Assembly: GCA_021792755.1 (NCBI GenBank)
Contig: JAJYUA010000014.1
Location: 1-64,000 of the forward strand
Length of the DNA stretch: 64,000 bases
From: Pseudomonadota bacterium
GTDB lineage: Bacteria > Pseudomonadota > Gammaproteobacteria > Steroidobacterales > Steroidobacteraceae
Direction: 5' to 3'
Shown piece by piece: positions 25,312 through 33,158 of the stretch (positions are counted from its first letter, which is position 1; each line of letters begins with the position of its first letter). The notes beneath the pieces are model-generated. The model saw only the letters and a program-made list of their open reading frames with translations. It was not told the DNA's origin and did not search any database. A program made the position numbers and the translations under genes.

Positions 25312-26637
25312 GTGCAGCGCGGACCGCCCCGGATCGTTTCTTCGTGGGGAAACGTCGCCCGGGGGGAGCACCACGTCTATGGATTCCGCAGCCGGTTCGA
25401 GGACTTTCCGGACATACCGGGCGAATCCACCATCCTGCCGTTCGGAAACGGGCGAAGTTACGGAGACAGCTGCCTCAATGTGGGCGGCGCTCTTCTTGAG
25501 ACACGGTTCCTCGACCGCTTCATCCGCTTCGACGCCGATCAAGGGATCCTCGGCTGCGAGGCCGGGGTCCAGCTGGCGGATATTCTTCGTGTCGTGGTGC
25601 CGGCGGGGTGGTTGCCGTGCGTTTTGCCGGGAACGCAGTACGTCACCGTGGGGGGGGCCATTGCAAACGATGTGCACGGCAAGAATCATCATCGGGCGGG
25701 AACGTTTGGCTGCCATGTGACTCGATTCGAGCTTCTCCGTCCGGACGGGGAGCGCATGTCGTGCTCGGCGCAGGAGACACCTGACTGGTTTGCCGCCACG
25801 ATCGGCGGCCTGGGGCTCACGGGCCTCGTCACCTGGGCGGAGATGCGCTTGAGGAGAGTGGCGGGACCGTGGCTGGACGTCGAGTCCATCCGGTGCGCCG
25901 ACCTGCACGAGCTGCTCGAGTTGAGCATGGAATCGGCGAAGGACTTCGAGTACACGGTCGCCTGGGTTGACTGCCTCGCGCAGGGCAGGCGCCTCGGCCG
26001 AGGCATCGTGCAGCGCGCGAACCACGCCGGCAGCGGGGCGACCGGGCGGCGTCCGGCGGCCGGGGCCGGATTCGCCGTGCCGTTTGCGCCGCCCGTCTCG
26101 GTGGTCAATTCGGCGACGTTGCGCCTCTGCAATGCGGGCCATTACCACCGCAGAGCCCGGCGTACCCGAACGGTCGAGCATTATCAAAGATTCTTCTTTC
26201 CACTCGATGGCATACGCCATTGGAATCGACTGTACGGACCGCGTGGGTTCCATCAGTATCAGTGCCTCATCCCCGGGGAAAGCGCCGCAGAGTCGGTCCG
26301 CAGGCTGCTCGGCGCAATCGCCGCCGCGGGCGAGGGCTCGTTGCTCGCGGTCCTCAAATGTTTCGGCGATCGAGCCTCACCGGGACTGCTGTCCTTCCCG
26401 CGCTCCGGCATCACCCTCGCCCTGGACTTCCCGAACCGGGGAGCGGCGCTGGCGGCGCTTTTCGAGCGATTGGACGCGATCGTGGCGCAGTCCGGTGGCC
26501 GTCTGTATCCGGCGAAGGACGCGAGGATGCCGGGACGGCTGTTCCGCGCCGGATATCCGCGCCTCGAGGAATTCCTGCGCTTTACCCATCCGCGGTGCTC
26601 ATCGAGCTTCTGGCGCCGAGTCATGGCGAGGGCATGA
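25312..26637 (+). CDS. DprE1-like decaprenylphosphoryl-beta-D-ribose 2'-oxidase
   Basis: FAD-dependent oxidase, 441 residues, expected to oxidise C2' of polyprenyl-phospho-ribose to the keto intermediate. The N-terminal FAD domain shows GNGRSYGDS (46-53) and PGTQYVTVGGAIANDVHGKN (106-125), the DprE1 signature, then TFGCHV and GLGLTGLVT. In the substrate domain RLYPAKDAR contains K402, which corresponds to the catalytic Lys418 of Mycobacterium tuberculosis DprE1. The position of Cys387, the benzothiazinone target, appears to be Ala in LALDFP. GTG 25312 is preferred (GGTGA five bases upstream); TTG 25297 is an alternative. The ATGA overlap with the next gene indicates coupling with its reductase partner. 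Confidence 0.85.
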   Translation: MQRGPPRIVSSWGNVARGEHHVYGFRSRFEDFPDIPGESTILPFGNGRSYGDSCLNVGGALLETRFLDRFIRFDADQGILGCEAGVQLADILRVVVPAGWLPCVLPGTQYVTVGGAIANDVHGKNHHRAGTFGCHVTRFELLRPDGERMSCSAQETPDWFAATIGGLGLTGLVTWAEMRLRRVAGPWLDVESIRCADLHELLELSMESAKDFEYTVAWVDCLAQGRRLGRGIVQRANHAGSGATGRRPAAGAGFAVPFAPPVSVVNSATLRLCNAGHYHRRARRTRTVEHYQRFFFPLDGIRHWNRLYGPRGFHQYQCLIPGESAAESVRRLLGAIAAAGEGSLLAVLKCFGDRASPGLLSFPRSGITLALDFPNRGAALAALFERLDAIVAQSGGRLYPAKDARMPGRLFRAGYPRLEEFLRFTHPRCSSSFWRRVMARA

Positions 26638-27371
26638 CAAGGGCGCTCATCATCGGCGCGACCTCCGCCATCGCCGAGGCAACCGCCCGCGGCCTCGCCC
26701 GCAGGGGGGCGGCGCTGTATCTGGTCGGCCGCAATGCGCAACGCGTGGCGGCAATCGCCGCCGACCTGCGCACCCGCGGCGCCTCGCAAGTCGAGCAGGA
26801 AGCCATGGACGTGAATGACTTCGCGGCCCACGAGGCCATGCTGGATCGGGCCATGCGAGCCGCCGGCGGCCTCGACATCGTGCTCATTGCGCACGGCACA
26901 CTGAGTGATCAACAGGCGTGCGAGGAGTCGGTGCAGCTCACGATGCACGAGCTGTCCACCAACGCACTGTCGGTCGTCGCGTTGTGCACGCGAATCGCGC
27001 CTCGTCTTTCGGCGCAGGGCGGCGGCACGTTGGCCGTCATCTCTTCGGTCGCGGCAGATCGGGGCAGGCGGAGCAATTATGTCTACGGCAGCGCCAAGGC
27101 GTTGGTGAGCGCGTATCTGTCCGGGCTGAGACAGCGGCTGAGTCCGGCGGGCGTACAGGTGCTCACGATCAAACCGGGATTCGTCGACACTCCCATGACG
27201 GCCGCGTTCGCGAAAGGACCTCTCTGGGCGAGCCCGCAGCGGATTGCCGCCGGCATCCTGAGCGCCATCGACAAGAGGCGCGATGTGGTATATTTGCCGG
27301 GCTTCTGGCGCCCCGTCATGTGGATCATACGAATGATTCCGGAGCGGATTTTCAAGCGGGTCGCTCTGTAG
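26634..27371 (+). CDS. DprE2-like short-chain reductase
   Basis: A 245-residue classical SDR expected to reduce the 2'-keto lipid-linked sugar to the arabinose epimer with NAD(P)H. Visible motifs: cofactor loop GATSAIAEATA (residues 8-18), VGRNAQRV after strand 2, AMDVNDF, IAHGT (NAG equivalent), catalytic Ser in VISSVAADRG and YGSAK (Tyr-x3-Lys), then KPGFVDTPMT. The C-terminus (VVYLPGFWRPVMWIIRMIPERIFKRV) is a membrane-associating segment typical of DprE2 (Rv3791). The start overlaps the DprE1-like stop by ATGA. UbiA, DprE1, DprE2 and GtrA in a row resemble the mycobacterial Rv3789-Rv3791 neighbourhood plus Rv3806c. Confidence 0.85.
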   Translation: MTRALIIGATSAIAEATARGLARRGAALYLVGRNAQRVAAIAADLRTRGASQVEQEAMDVNDFAAHEAMLDRAMRAAGGLDIVLIAHGTLSDQQACEESVQLTMHELSTNALSVVALCTRIAPRLSAQGGGTLAVISSVAADRGRRSNYVYGSAKALVSAYLSGLRQRLSPAGVQVLTIKPGFVDTPMTAAFAKGPLWASPQRIAAGILSAIDKRRDVVYLPGFWRPVMWIIRMIPERIFKRVAL

Positions 27372-27386
27372 CCGGCGAAGCGACAC

Positions 27387-27833
27387 ATGACCTCGGCGGC
27401 GCCGGTCACTCAATGCAGGGGGCTCATGGGCGAGCGGCTCAGACAGCTGCTGCGATTTTGCGCCGTCGGCCTGACCTGCCTCGGCCTGAGCCTCGCCGTG
27501 CTGGGCGGACTGCACGGGCTCGCGGGCTTGAACTATCTGCTCGCTTACGTCGCTTCGTTCATCGCCGGCAACGTTGCCGGCTACCTGCTCAATGCGCGCT
27601 TCACCTTCCCCGTCGAGACCGTAAGCCACACGGGTGCCGCGCGCTACATGCTCGTCAACGCGATACTTCTTTGCGCGAACACGGCCGCCTTGAAGGTCCT
27701 CGTGAGCGCAATGCACGTGTGGTACATCGCGGCGGCGATCCTTCTGGCGGCGATCAATGCGCCGGTCAGCTTCCTCGCGCAGCGCCTCGTGACCTACCGC
27801 ACGAGCACAGCCAACCGGCTGCATGGCCTCTGA
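27387..27833 (+). CDS. GtrA family membrane protein (polyprenyl-phosphate sugar flippase candidate)
   Basis: This 148-residue protein has four membrane helices (about 24-43, 49-67, 87-105, 112-130) and the GtrA features RFCAVGLTCLGLSLAVL, GYLLNARFTFP and a C-terminal FLAQRLVTYR. GtrA proteins help move polyprenyl-phosphate sugars across the inner membrane; Rv3789 beside dprE1/dprE2 belongs to this family and has been linked to decaprenyl-phospho-arabinose. A start at 27426 (MGERLRQLL) would remove 13 residues. A 162 bp gap with no gene follows. Confidence 0.88.
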   Translation: MTSAAPVTQCRGLMGERLRQLLRFCAVGLTCLGLSLAVLGGLHGLAGLNYLLAYVASFIAGNVAGYLLNARFTFPVETVSHTGAARYMLVNAILLCANTAALKVLVSAMHVWYIAAAILLAAINAPVSFLAQRLVTYRTSTANRLHGL

Positions 27834-27995
27834 GCTGCGTCGTGCCCGGGCCGCGCCGTTGCGCCGCAACGCCCGGCCCGACCCGCCGCGCAGCCCCCGG
27901 CACGCCGCACTGTCTGTTCGGATGCGGACATGCGGGTCACGCCGCACTCGGGCCCGGGGACGCCGTGGTGCCCAGGCGGTCTTTGAGTCGCGGTC

Positions 27996-28559
27996 ATGAG
28001 CCAATATGACGATTATTTCGAGCAGCTCAGGCGGCGCAAGCTCGCCGGCCTCTGGTATCGGGATCTGTGGCTGTACCCGAGGATCTGCGGACAGCTGGAC
28101 GGCTCGGTGCTCGACATCGGTTGCGGCATAGGTGATTTCGTGCGGCACCGGCCGCACACGCTGGGGGTGGACGTGAACGCGAAGGCCGTGGCGTTCTGCC
28201 AAAGCCGCGCACTGCCGGTGCGGCTCATGCAGCCGGACCGGCTGCCATTCCCCGACGGCGGATTCGACGGCGCGGTCCTCGACAATGTGCTCGAGCATCT
28301 CGAGCATCCCGAGCCGCTGCTCGCGGAGATCCGTCGAGTGCTCACCGTCCGGGGCGGTTTGGTCGTGGGGGTTCCCGGGGCGCGCGGCTTCGACAGCGAC
28401 CCGGATCACAAGCGCCACTATCCCGAGGGAGCTCTGGTCGATACGGTCCGCGGCGCCGGATTTCAGCTCTCGCGGCTATTTCATCAGCCGTTTCGCTCGC
28501 GGCTGCTCGACCGCCATTTCCGCTATTACGCGATTTACGGCGTGTTCCGGCGGCTGTGA
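27996..28559 (+). CDS. Class I SAM-dependent methyltransferase
   Basis: A 187-residue type 11 methyltransferase. Motif I is VLDIGCGIGDF (residues 39-49), the acidic residue after strand 2 is in LGVDVNAKAV, and the post-motif is GAVLDNVLEHLEHPEPLLAEIRRVL. The C-terminal strands are short. It closes the plus-strand glycan genes and overlaps the 3' end of the opposing glycosyltransferase gene by 25 bp. A sugar or lipid substrate is likely from context (for example O-methylation of a glycan cap) but is not shown. Confidence 0.82.
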   Translation: MSQYDDYFEQLRRRKLAGLWYRDLWLYPRICGQLDGSVLDIGCGIGDFVRHRPHTLGVDVNAKAVAFCQSRALPVRLMQPDRLPFPDGGFDGAVLDNVLEHLEHPEPLLAEIRRVLTVRGGLVVGVPGARGFDSDPDHKRHYPEGALVDTVRGAGFQLSRLFHQPFRSRLLDRHFRYYAIYGVFRRL

Positions 28560-29533
28560 GCGCCGTCGCCCTTTGACTTCGGCCGGTCCCAGAACACCTT
28601 GGTCATGCTCAACCGCCGGCACAGGCCGCTCGGCAGCCGCCTGTACCCCCGCCCCAGCCGGTAGCCGGCGTACCGGACGGCATTGCGCACGGGCACGAGG
28701 GGCAGCCAGAGCGGCGCATTCGCGGCGACATAGCGCAGCTCCGAGGCGACGAATCTTGCGCCCTCGCCTTCCGCGGCGCCGAAATTGCGCATCAATTCCG
28801 GCAGCTGCCCATGCAGCACGCCGAAGTCGAAGTACCGCTGCGCCTCCCGCGCCAGGGTGTACGCGTGCGAGTGGCGAACGCGCGATTCCGCGCAATATCT
28901 GATTTTCCATCCCGTGAGCAGCATCCGCGTCGCCGCGCCCGTATCCTCCCCGAGGATGAGATGAGTCGGAAAGCCGCCGCACGCGCGCAGCGCGGCGAGC
29001 CGGTACGCTGCGAAGGAGTTGGAGAGATACGCCGCCTTGATCCCCAGCCGGGGCGCGTCCGCAAGCGCTCGAGTCTCGCTCGCGGCCCCGTAGTTGAACA
29101 GGGCCATGTGAGCCTCGAAAGGCCCGGCGCCGGGGTGAGGGAGCTGGCGCCCGTAGGCGGCACCCACGTGCGGATCGGAGAAAGCGCCCAGCAGCGCAAG
29201 GAGCGACTCGCGTCCCTCGACCACCGCGTCATGGGTCAGGAAGACCGCGAACGCCTTGCCCGCGCAGAATCGCTCGACGGCCCATTGGCGGGTCCCGCCG
29301 TGATTGAACGTCCCGGGGTCGATCCGCTCGAGCTCAAATCCGCTGTCCAACGCCGTGCGATCGCTGCCGTCCGCGGACCGGGAGTCGACGACCGCCACCA
29401 GAGAAGGATCGGGTACCGCCGCACGCAGCGCTTGCGCCGCCTCACGCCACCGCGCGCCGCCGTTGCGCACGGGCACGATGATCCGGACCCGGCTCAAGCC
29501 GGACGCTTCGCCCGCCTCGGGCACGGCCGTCAC
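28535..29533 (-). CDS. GT2-family glycosyltransferase (rhamnosyltransferase-like)
   Basis: A 332-residue GT-A fold enzyme. N-terminal VRIIVPVRNGGARW is the nucleotide-sugar domain start. VDSRSADGSD is the second loop and LTHDAVVEG holds the HD where many GT2 enzymes have DxD. Acceptor-side motifs are NSFAAYRLAALRACGGFP and LGEDTGAATRML (ED general base). This set resembles rhamnosyl/GT2 family enzymes of O-antigen loci. The GTG start overlaps the stop of the upstream membrane protein (GTGA), so it is translationally coupled. It probably adds a sugar from a nucleotide donor on the cytosolic face. Confidence 0.82.
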   Translation of the reverse strand: MTAVPEAGEASGLSRVRIIVPVRNGGARWREAAQALRAAVPDPSLVAVVDSRSADGSDRTALDSGFELERIDPGTFNHGGTRQWAVERFCAGKAFAVFLTHDAVVEGRESLLALLGAFSDPHVGAAYGRQLPHPGAGPFEAHMALFNYGAASETRALADAPRLGIKAAYLSNSFAAYRLAALRACGGFPTHLILGEDTGAATRMLLTGWKIRYCAESRVRHSHAYTLAREAQRYFDFGVLHGQLPELMRNFGAAEGEGARFVASELRYVAANAPLWLPLVPVRNAVRYAGYRLGRGYRRLPSGLCRRLSMTKVFWDRPKSKGDGAHSRRNTP

Positions 29534-31608
29534 GGCGGCAGCCGCTTCAGGAAGCCCGGTCCCTGCAGCCCGCAGGCGACCCTGGGCGGCGAGCGCTCCC
29601 ACAGTCTCATCGGCCCGGCATCCACCTGCGTTCCGCCGATCAACTTCTGGAACCAGAGCGAGCCGCGACCGGTCCATGCCTCGATGCCGGTCCCGGGATA
29701 ATAGCGCACGAAGACATAACCCCGACTCGCACCGCCCAAAACCCTGTCGTTGGGATGCGAAGGCTGAAACAGCGCCGGACAGGCGTTTTCCAGGTGATCG
29801 AGCGCGAGGTCGGCGGCGCGCTGCCCCGGCAGCGGCCGGATGCGCAGCGGTCCGTCCCGGCTCACCCGGCAGGTCGGGAGGTAGCCGGTGTCCGCGGGCC
29901 GCGGCGCCGACCGGGGCCGCCCGAGAGCAGCGATCGCAAAGGTAAACTTGCTGTCGATTCCATGCGTGATGATGGTCGAGCAGCGGCCCGCATCCGCCTT
30001 CAGCCCGAAGGGCTCGAGCGCGTCATCCACCCTCTCGAGATCCCACGGAGCGGCCCGCCGACCGCCATCGATCAACCGGCCGGCCCACAGGACCCGCAGA
30101 TGCGGCGCGTACCGGCGAATCAGCGCTTCGATGCGCCGTCCGTTTGGCCCGCGCGGCCCGAGCACGTATGCGCCGTCGAGGTTGACGAAGCCGGAGCGTG
30201 CGGGCAGGTCGGGAATGATGTAGGAGTTGGTTTGCGTTCCGACCAAGAAGTACAGGTCCGGCCGCGAAGCGAGGCCGGCCGGCACCGCGACGCTGTACCA
30301 GGGCCCGCTCACCCACGGCAGAGCGCTGCGAAACTCGGTGCCCGCGTACAGCTGCAGGAGCTGCGCGAGCAAGATCGCGGCCAGCACGTAATTGCGCACC
30401 GCGGGCCGGCCGGCAAACAGCCGAAAGATCAGCGCGATGTCGAGGACCGCGGCGACGCAGGCCGCGGGGATGAAGTAGCGGCCGTTGCCCGAAGCGGTGA
30501 GCCAGAGCACCCAGTCGACGAGAAACGCGCAGCCGAGCGCAGCCAGCGCGCGGGTCGCCGCAGCGTGCCGCTGCTGCGATACGGGGCGCGCCACCCCGCG
30601 CAGCCGCCGCCACACGATCCGCAGCAACAGCAGCAGCGCCAACACCAGCAACACCGCATAGCGCAGGTCCGGCGCCGCCAGCTCGAAATCCACCATGGAG
30701 ACCGGCGCGGCGATCGCGAACGGGCGCAACAGCGCGGCGCCGAGCGATGAGGGAATGAAGCGGTGGTCGAGCATCGATCCCGTCGAGTACTGCGGCGAGC
30801 GGAACAGGCCGTTCAGCAGCGGGAACACCGGATTGCCGAAGTGCCGCTCGAGATGGATCGACCAGGGCGCGTTGATGAGCACGAAACCCGCGGCGAGGGC
30901 GAAGGCGAACAGCACGGCGAAGCGAAGTTTGCTTCTCCAGGTCCCCGGGATGAACAGCAGCATGGTTGCCGCCGCAACCGCGTGCACGGCATTGGTGGGC
31001 TTCAGGGCGCTCGCCGCTCCGAGCAGCACAGCCGCCCCCACGACCCGCATCGCACCGGGCGCGCACACGGCGCCGAGCAGCACCAGCCAGCCGGCGAGCG
31101 CGAGCTCGCCCGTCGTCACGTCCGAGAGGCTGGAGCCGAGCTGATTGATCAGCACCGGGTTGGCGAGCGCGAATACGGTTGCCAGAGCCGCGACCGCCAC
31201 GCGGGCCCTCGGCGTGCCCGGCGCCATGACGCGGATCCCGAGCTCGTAGGTCAACCACAGGATGCCGCTCTGCAGCACCGCGAGGATCGAGGCATCCTCG
31301 AGCGAGGTGAGCGGCGAGCGCAGCAGCAGATAAAACGGCACGTAGGCGTAGGGATTGAAGTATCCCTGCGGTCCCGCGGCGAAGTAGTCCTGAGCGAAGC
31401 GGTCGTGAAGCGCGCTGAATCCCGCGTAGACGTGGTAATCCATGGCGTCCCACCCCATGGCCTTGCCGAGCCAATAGCTCGCGAGCACCGCAAGGAGCGT
31501 GCAGCACCCATAGACGAGCAGTCGCGGCGATGCCGCGCGCCGCCTCAGCGCAGCGAGAAGGGAGGGCCGTGACCGCGGCGGCGCGAGCGGCCCGTCAACG
31601 GCGCTCAC
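29530..31608 (-). CDS. Polytopic membrane protein, GT-C glycosyltransferase-like (DUF2029/PMT type)
   Basis: A 692-residue protein. After the first helix (about 30-49) comes MGWDAMDYHVY with acidic WDAMD (53-57), then a loop with GYFNPYAYVPFYLLLRSP, typical of GT-C catalytic loops. About ten further helices lie up to about residue 425, followed by a 260-residue soluble C-terminal domain with Cys residues (likely periplasmic). The coupled upstream gene is a polyprenyl-phosphate glycosyl synthase type GT2, which would supply its donor. It shares the WDxxD-after-first-helix feature with the protein at 19449-21500. No exact family name is claimed; the acceptor could be a lipid, glycan or pilin. 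Confidence 0.65.
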   Translation of the reverse strand: MSAVDGPLAPPRSRPSLLAALRRRAASPRLLVYGCCTLLAVLASYWLGKAMGWDAMDYHVYAGFSALHDRFAQDYFAAGPQGYFNPYAYVPFYLLLRSPLTSLEDASILAVLQSGILWLTYELGIRVMAPGTPRARVAVAALATVFALANPVLINQLGSSLSDVTTGELALAGWLVLLGAVCAPGAMRVVGAAVLLGAASALKPTNAVHAVAAATMLLFIPGTWRSKLRFAVLFAFALAAGFVLINAPWSIHLERHFGNPVFPLLNGLFRSPQYSTGSMLDHRFIPSSLGAALLRPFAIAAPVSMVDFELAAPDLRYAVLLVLALLLLLRIVWRRLRGVARPVSQQRHAAATRALAALGCAFLVDWVLWLTASGNGRYFIPAACVAAVLDIALIFRLFAGRPAVRNYVLAAILLAQLLQLYAGTEFRSALPWVSGPWYSVAVPAGLASRPDLYFLVGTQTNSYIIPDLPARSGFVNLDGAYVLGPRGPNGRRIEALIRRYAPHLRVLWAGRLIDGGRRAAPWDLERVDDALEPFGLKADAGRCSTIITHGIDSKFTFAIAALGRPRSAPRPADTGYLPTCRVSRDGPLRIRPLPGQRAADLALDHLENACPALFQPSHPNDRVLGGASRGYVFVRYYPGTGIEAWTGRGSLWFQKLIGGTQVDAGPMRLWERSPPRVACGLQGPGFLKRLPP

Positions 31609-32819
31609 CTGCCGATTCCTTCACCCGCACGCACGTCGATCAGCCCGAGGAGGAAGGATGCGAACAGGATCTCCCCGCCGGCGAGCATCATCGTGACAGA
31701 AGTGATCACGACCCGCATCGCGGTCACGGGATCCATCGCGCCGAGCCGGGCGCGGACCCATGCGTCGAGGGAGTACACGGCAAGGGCCAGGCCCGCGAGA
31801 CCGAGCGCCATCCCGAGGAGCACTCCGCGCTCCACCGTGAAGGCACGCAGGAACCCCCGCAGCCGCGGCGTCATCGGCAACAGTCGCTTCAATACCCCGA
31901 CCGTGCGCCCGATCACCGAGAACAGGACGAGCTGCAGGCCGAGGATCGTCGCACCGGCGGCATACAGCATCGTTTGGATGTCGAATCCGACACCGTGAAT
32001 GACGACCGGTCCGCGCAGGATGGCCAGCTCCACCGCAAGGCCGGCGCCGATCAGCGCCATCCCCGGGTACAACAGGAGCCAGCGCGGACTCATGATGAGC
32101 AGAAACCGCAGGTGCCGCCATCCGTCACGCCAGCTTCTAAGGTGAGGCGGCCGCGACCGGCCGGCCGGCGAGAGGGTCGTGGGCACCTCGGCGATTCTCC
32201 AGCGGGCGAGCGCGGCCTTGACGATCATCTCGCTCGCGAACTCCATGCCCGGGGCGCTCAGGCCCAGCCGCAGCGCCGCGGTACGCTCGATGCCCCGCAG
32301 GCCGCAATGAAAATCGCCGATCCGGCAGGAGAAGAACAGCCGGCCGAGAAAGCTCAGAACCGGATTGCCGAGGTAGCGGTGCAGCCACGGCATGGCTCCG
32401 GGCCGGATACCGCCCCGAAAGCGGTGGCCGATCACCAGTGTGTGGCCGGCGCGCAGCGACTCGAGCAGGCCGTCCAGCTGCGAGAAATCATAGCTGTCAT
32501 CGGCATCCGCCATGATCACGAACCGTCCGCGCGCCGCCTCGATCCCGCCCCTCAGTGCGTTGCCGTAGCCTTTGGCGCCGATGTGCACCACACGCGCCCC
32601 GGCGTTGCGTGCGAGCTCGCGCGAGCCGTCGGTGGAGCCATTGTCGGCGACCAGCACTTCCCCCACGACGCCCGTGCGCTCGAGAAAGCCGCGCGCCTTC
32701 CTCACACACGTCGAGACGGTCTCCGCCTCGTTGAGGCACGGCATCAGGATCGTGAGCTCGAGCTGAGGCATCGGGAGAGCGTCCGCATCCGCTCTCGCAG
32801 CTGTGACAACCGCAACCAT
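31605..32819 (-). CDS. GT2 polyprenyl-phosphate glycosyltransferase with C-terminal membrane helices
   Basis: A 404-residue enzyme of the DPM/GtrB type. LTILMPCLNEAETV opens the GT-A domain, ADNGSTDGS is the second loop, and MADADDSYDF contains the DxD. GHRFRGGIRPGAMPWLHRYLGNPVLSF is typical of polyprenyl-phosphate mannose/glucose synthases. Four to five membrane helices occupy residues 250-400. It should load a hexose onto polyprenyl phosphate for use outside the membrane. Start ATG 32819 is chosen for its GGAGG ribosome binding site; ATGs at 32855 and 32771 lack one. It overlaps the GT-C-like gene by ATGA and heads the minus-strand operon. Confidence 0.85.
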   Translation of the reverse strand: MVAVVTAARADADALPMPQLELTILMPCLNEAETVSTCVRKARGFLERTGVVGEVLVADNGSTDGSRELARNAGARVVHIGAKGYGNALRGGIEAARGRFVIMADADDSYDFSQLDGLLESLRAGHTLVIGHRFRGGIRPGAMPWLHRYLGNPVLSFLGRLFFSCRIGDFHCGLRGIERTAALRLGLSAPGMEFASEMIVKAALARWRIAEVPTTLSPAGRSRPPHLRSWRDGWRHLRFLLIMSPRWLLLYPGMALIGAGLAVELAILRGPVVIHGVGFDIQTMLYAAGATILGLQLVLFSVIGRTVGVLKRLLPMTPRLRGFLRAFTVERGVLLGMALGLAGLALAVYSLDAWVRARLGAMDPVTAMRVVITSVTMMLAGGEILFASFLLGLIDVRAGEGIGR

Positions 32820-33158
32820 CGGCCCTCCAAGCGCGGTATCGCACGCAAGGCGCAAGCACTCGGTCCGTCAGCGCGCAGGATGTGTTCCCGAAGACTGGAC
32901 CACGTATAGAGTAATTCTGTCTGAGCGGCAGAGCACCCGGGCGTGACTGGCTCGGCAGTTTCTGCTGCGCTCGCGCGGACTGACGTTCCGGGGGCGACCG
33001 TGGAGTTGCAGGTTCTCTTTGTATACCGCAGATCCCGCCGGGTCAGCCTGCAGGGGCGCCGAGTCGTGCGTGCCGGCCGAGAGCGTCCCTGCTGCAGGGG
33101 CTCCTCAGCGCGATCAGCGATCGGCGGCCGCGCTCCGGCTCGGCACGGGCGCCGCGGA
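32820..33158. other. 339 bp gene-free spacer
   Basis: Lies between the start of the GT2 operon and the end of the sulfotransferase gene, both on the minus strand. It is less GC-rich around 32900-33030, with AT-richer hexamers (TATACG, TATACC on the minus strand) that could be part of promoters. No matching -35/-10 pair, hairpin or coding sequence was convincing. It presumably carries the promoter for the three-gene glycosyltransferase operon. Confidence 0.4.

Noticed and set aside
26259-28418. 719-codon minus-strand frame opposite the DprE-like, GtrA and methyltransferase genes
   Set aside because: Composition-driven shadow; the four plus-strand genes carry all expected motifs and overlapping starts and stops.
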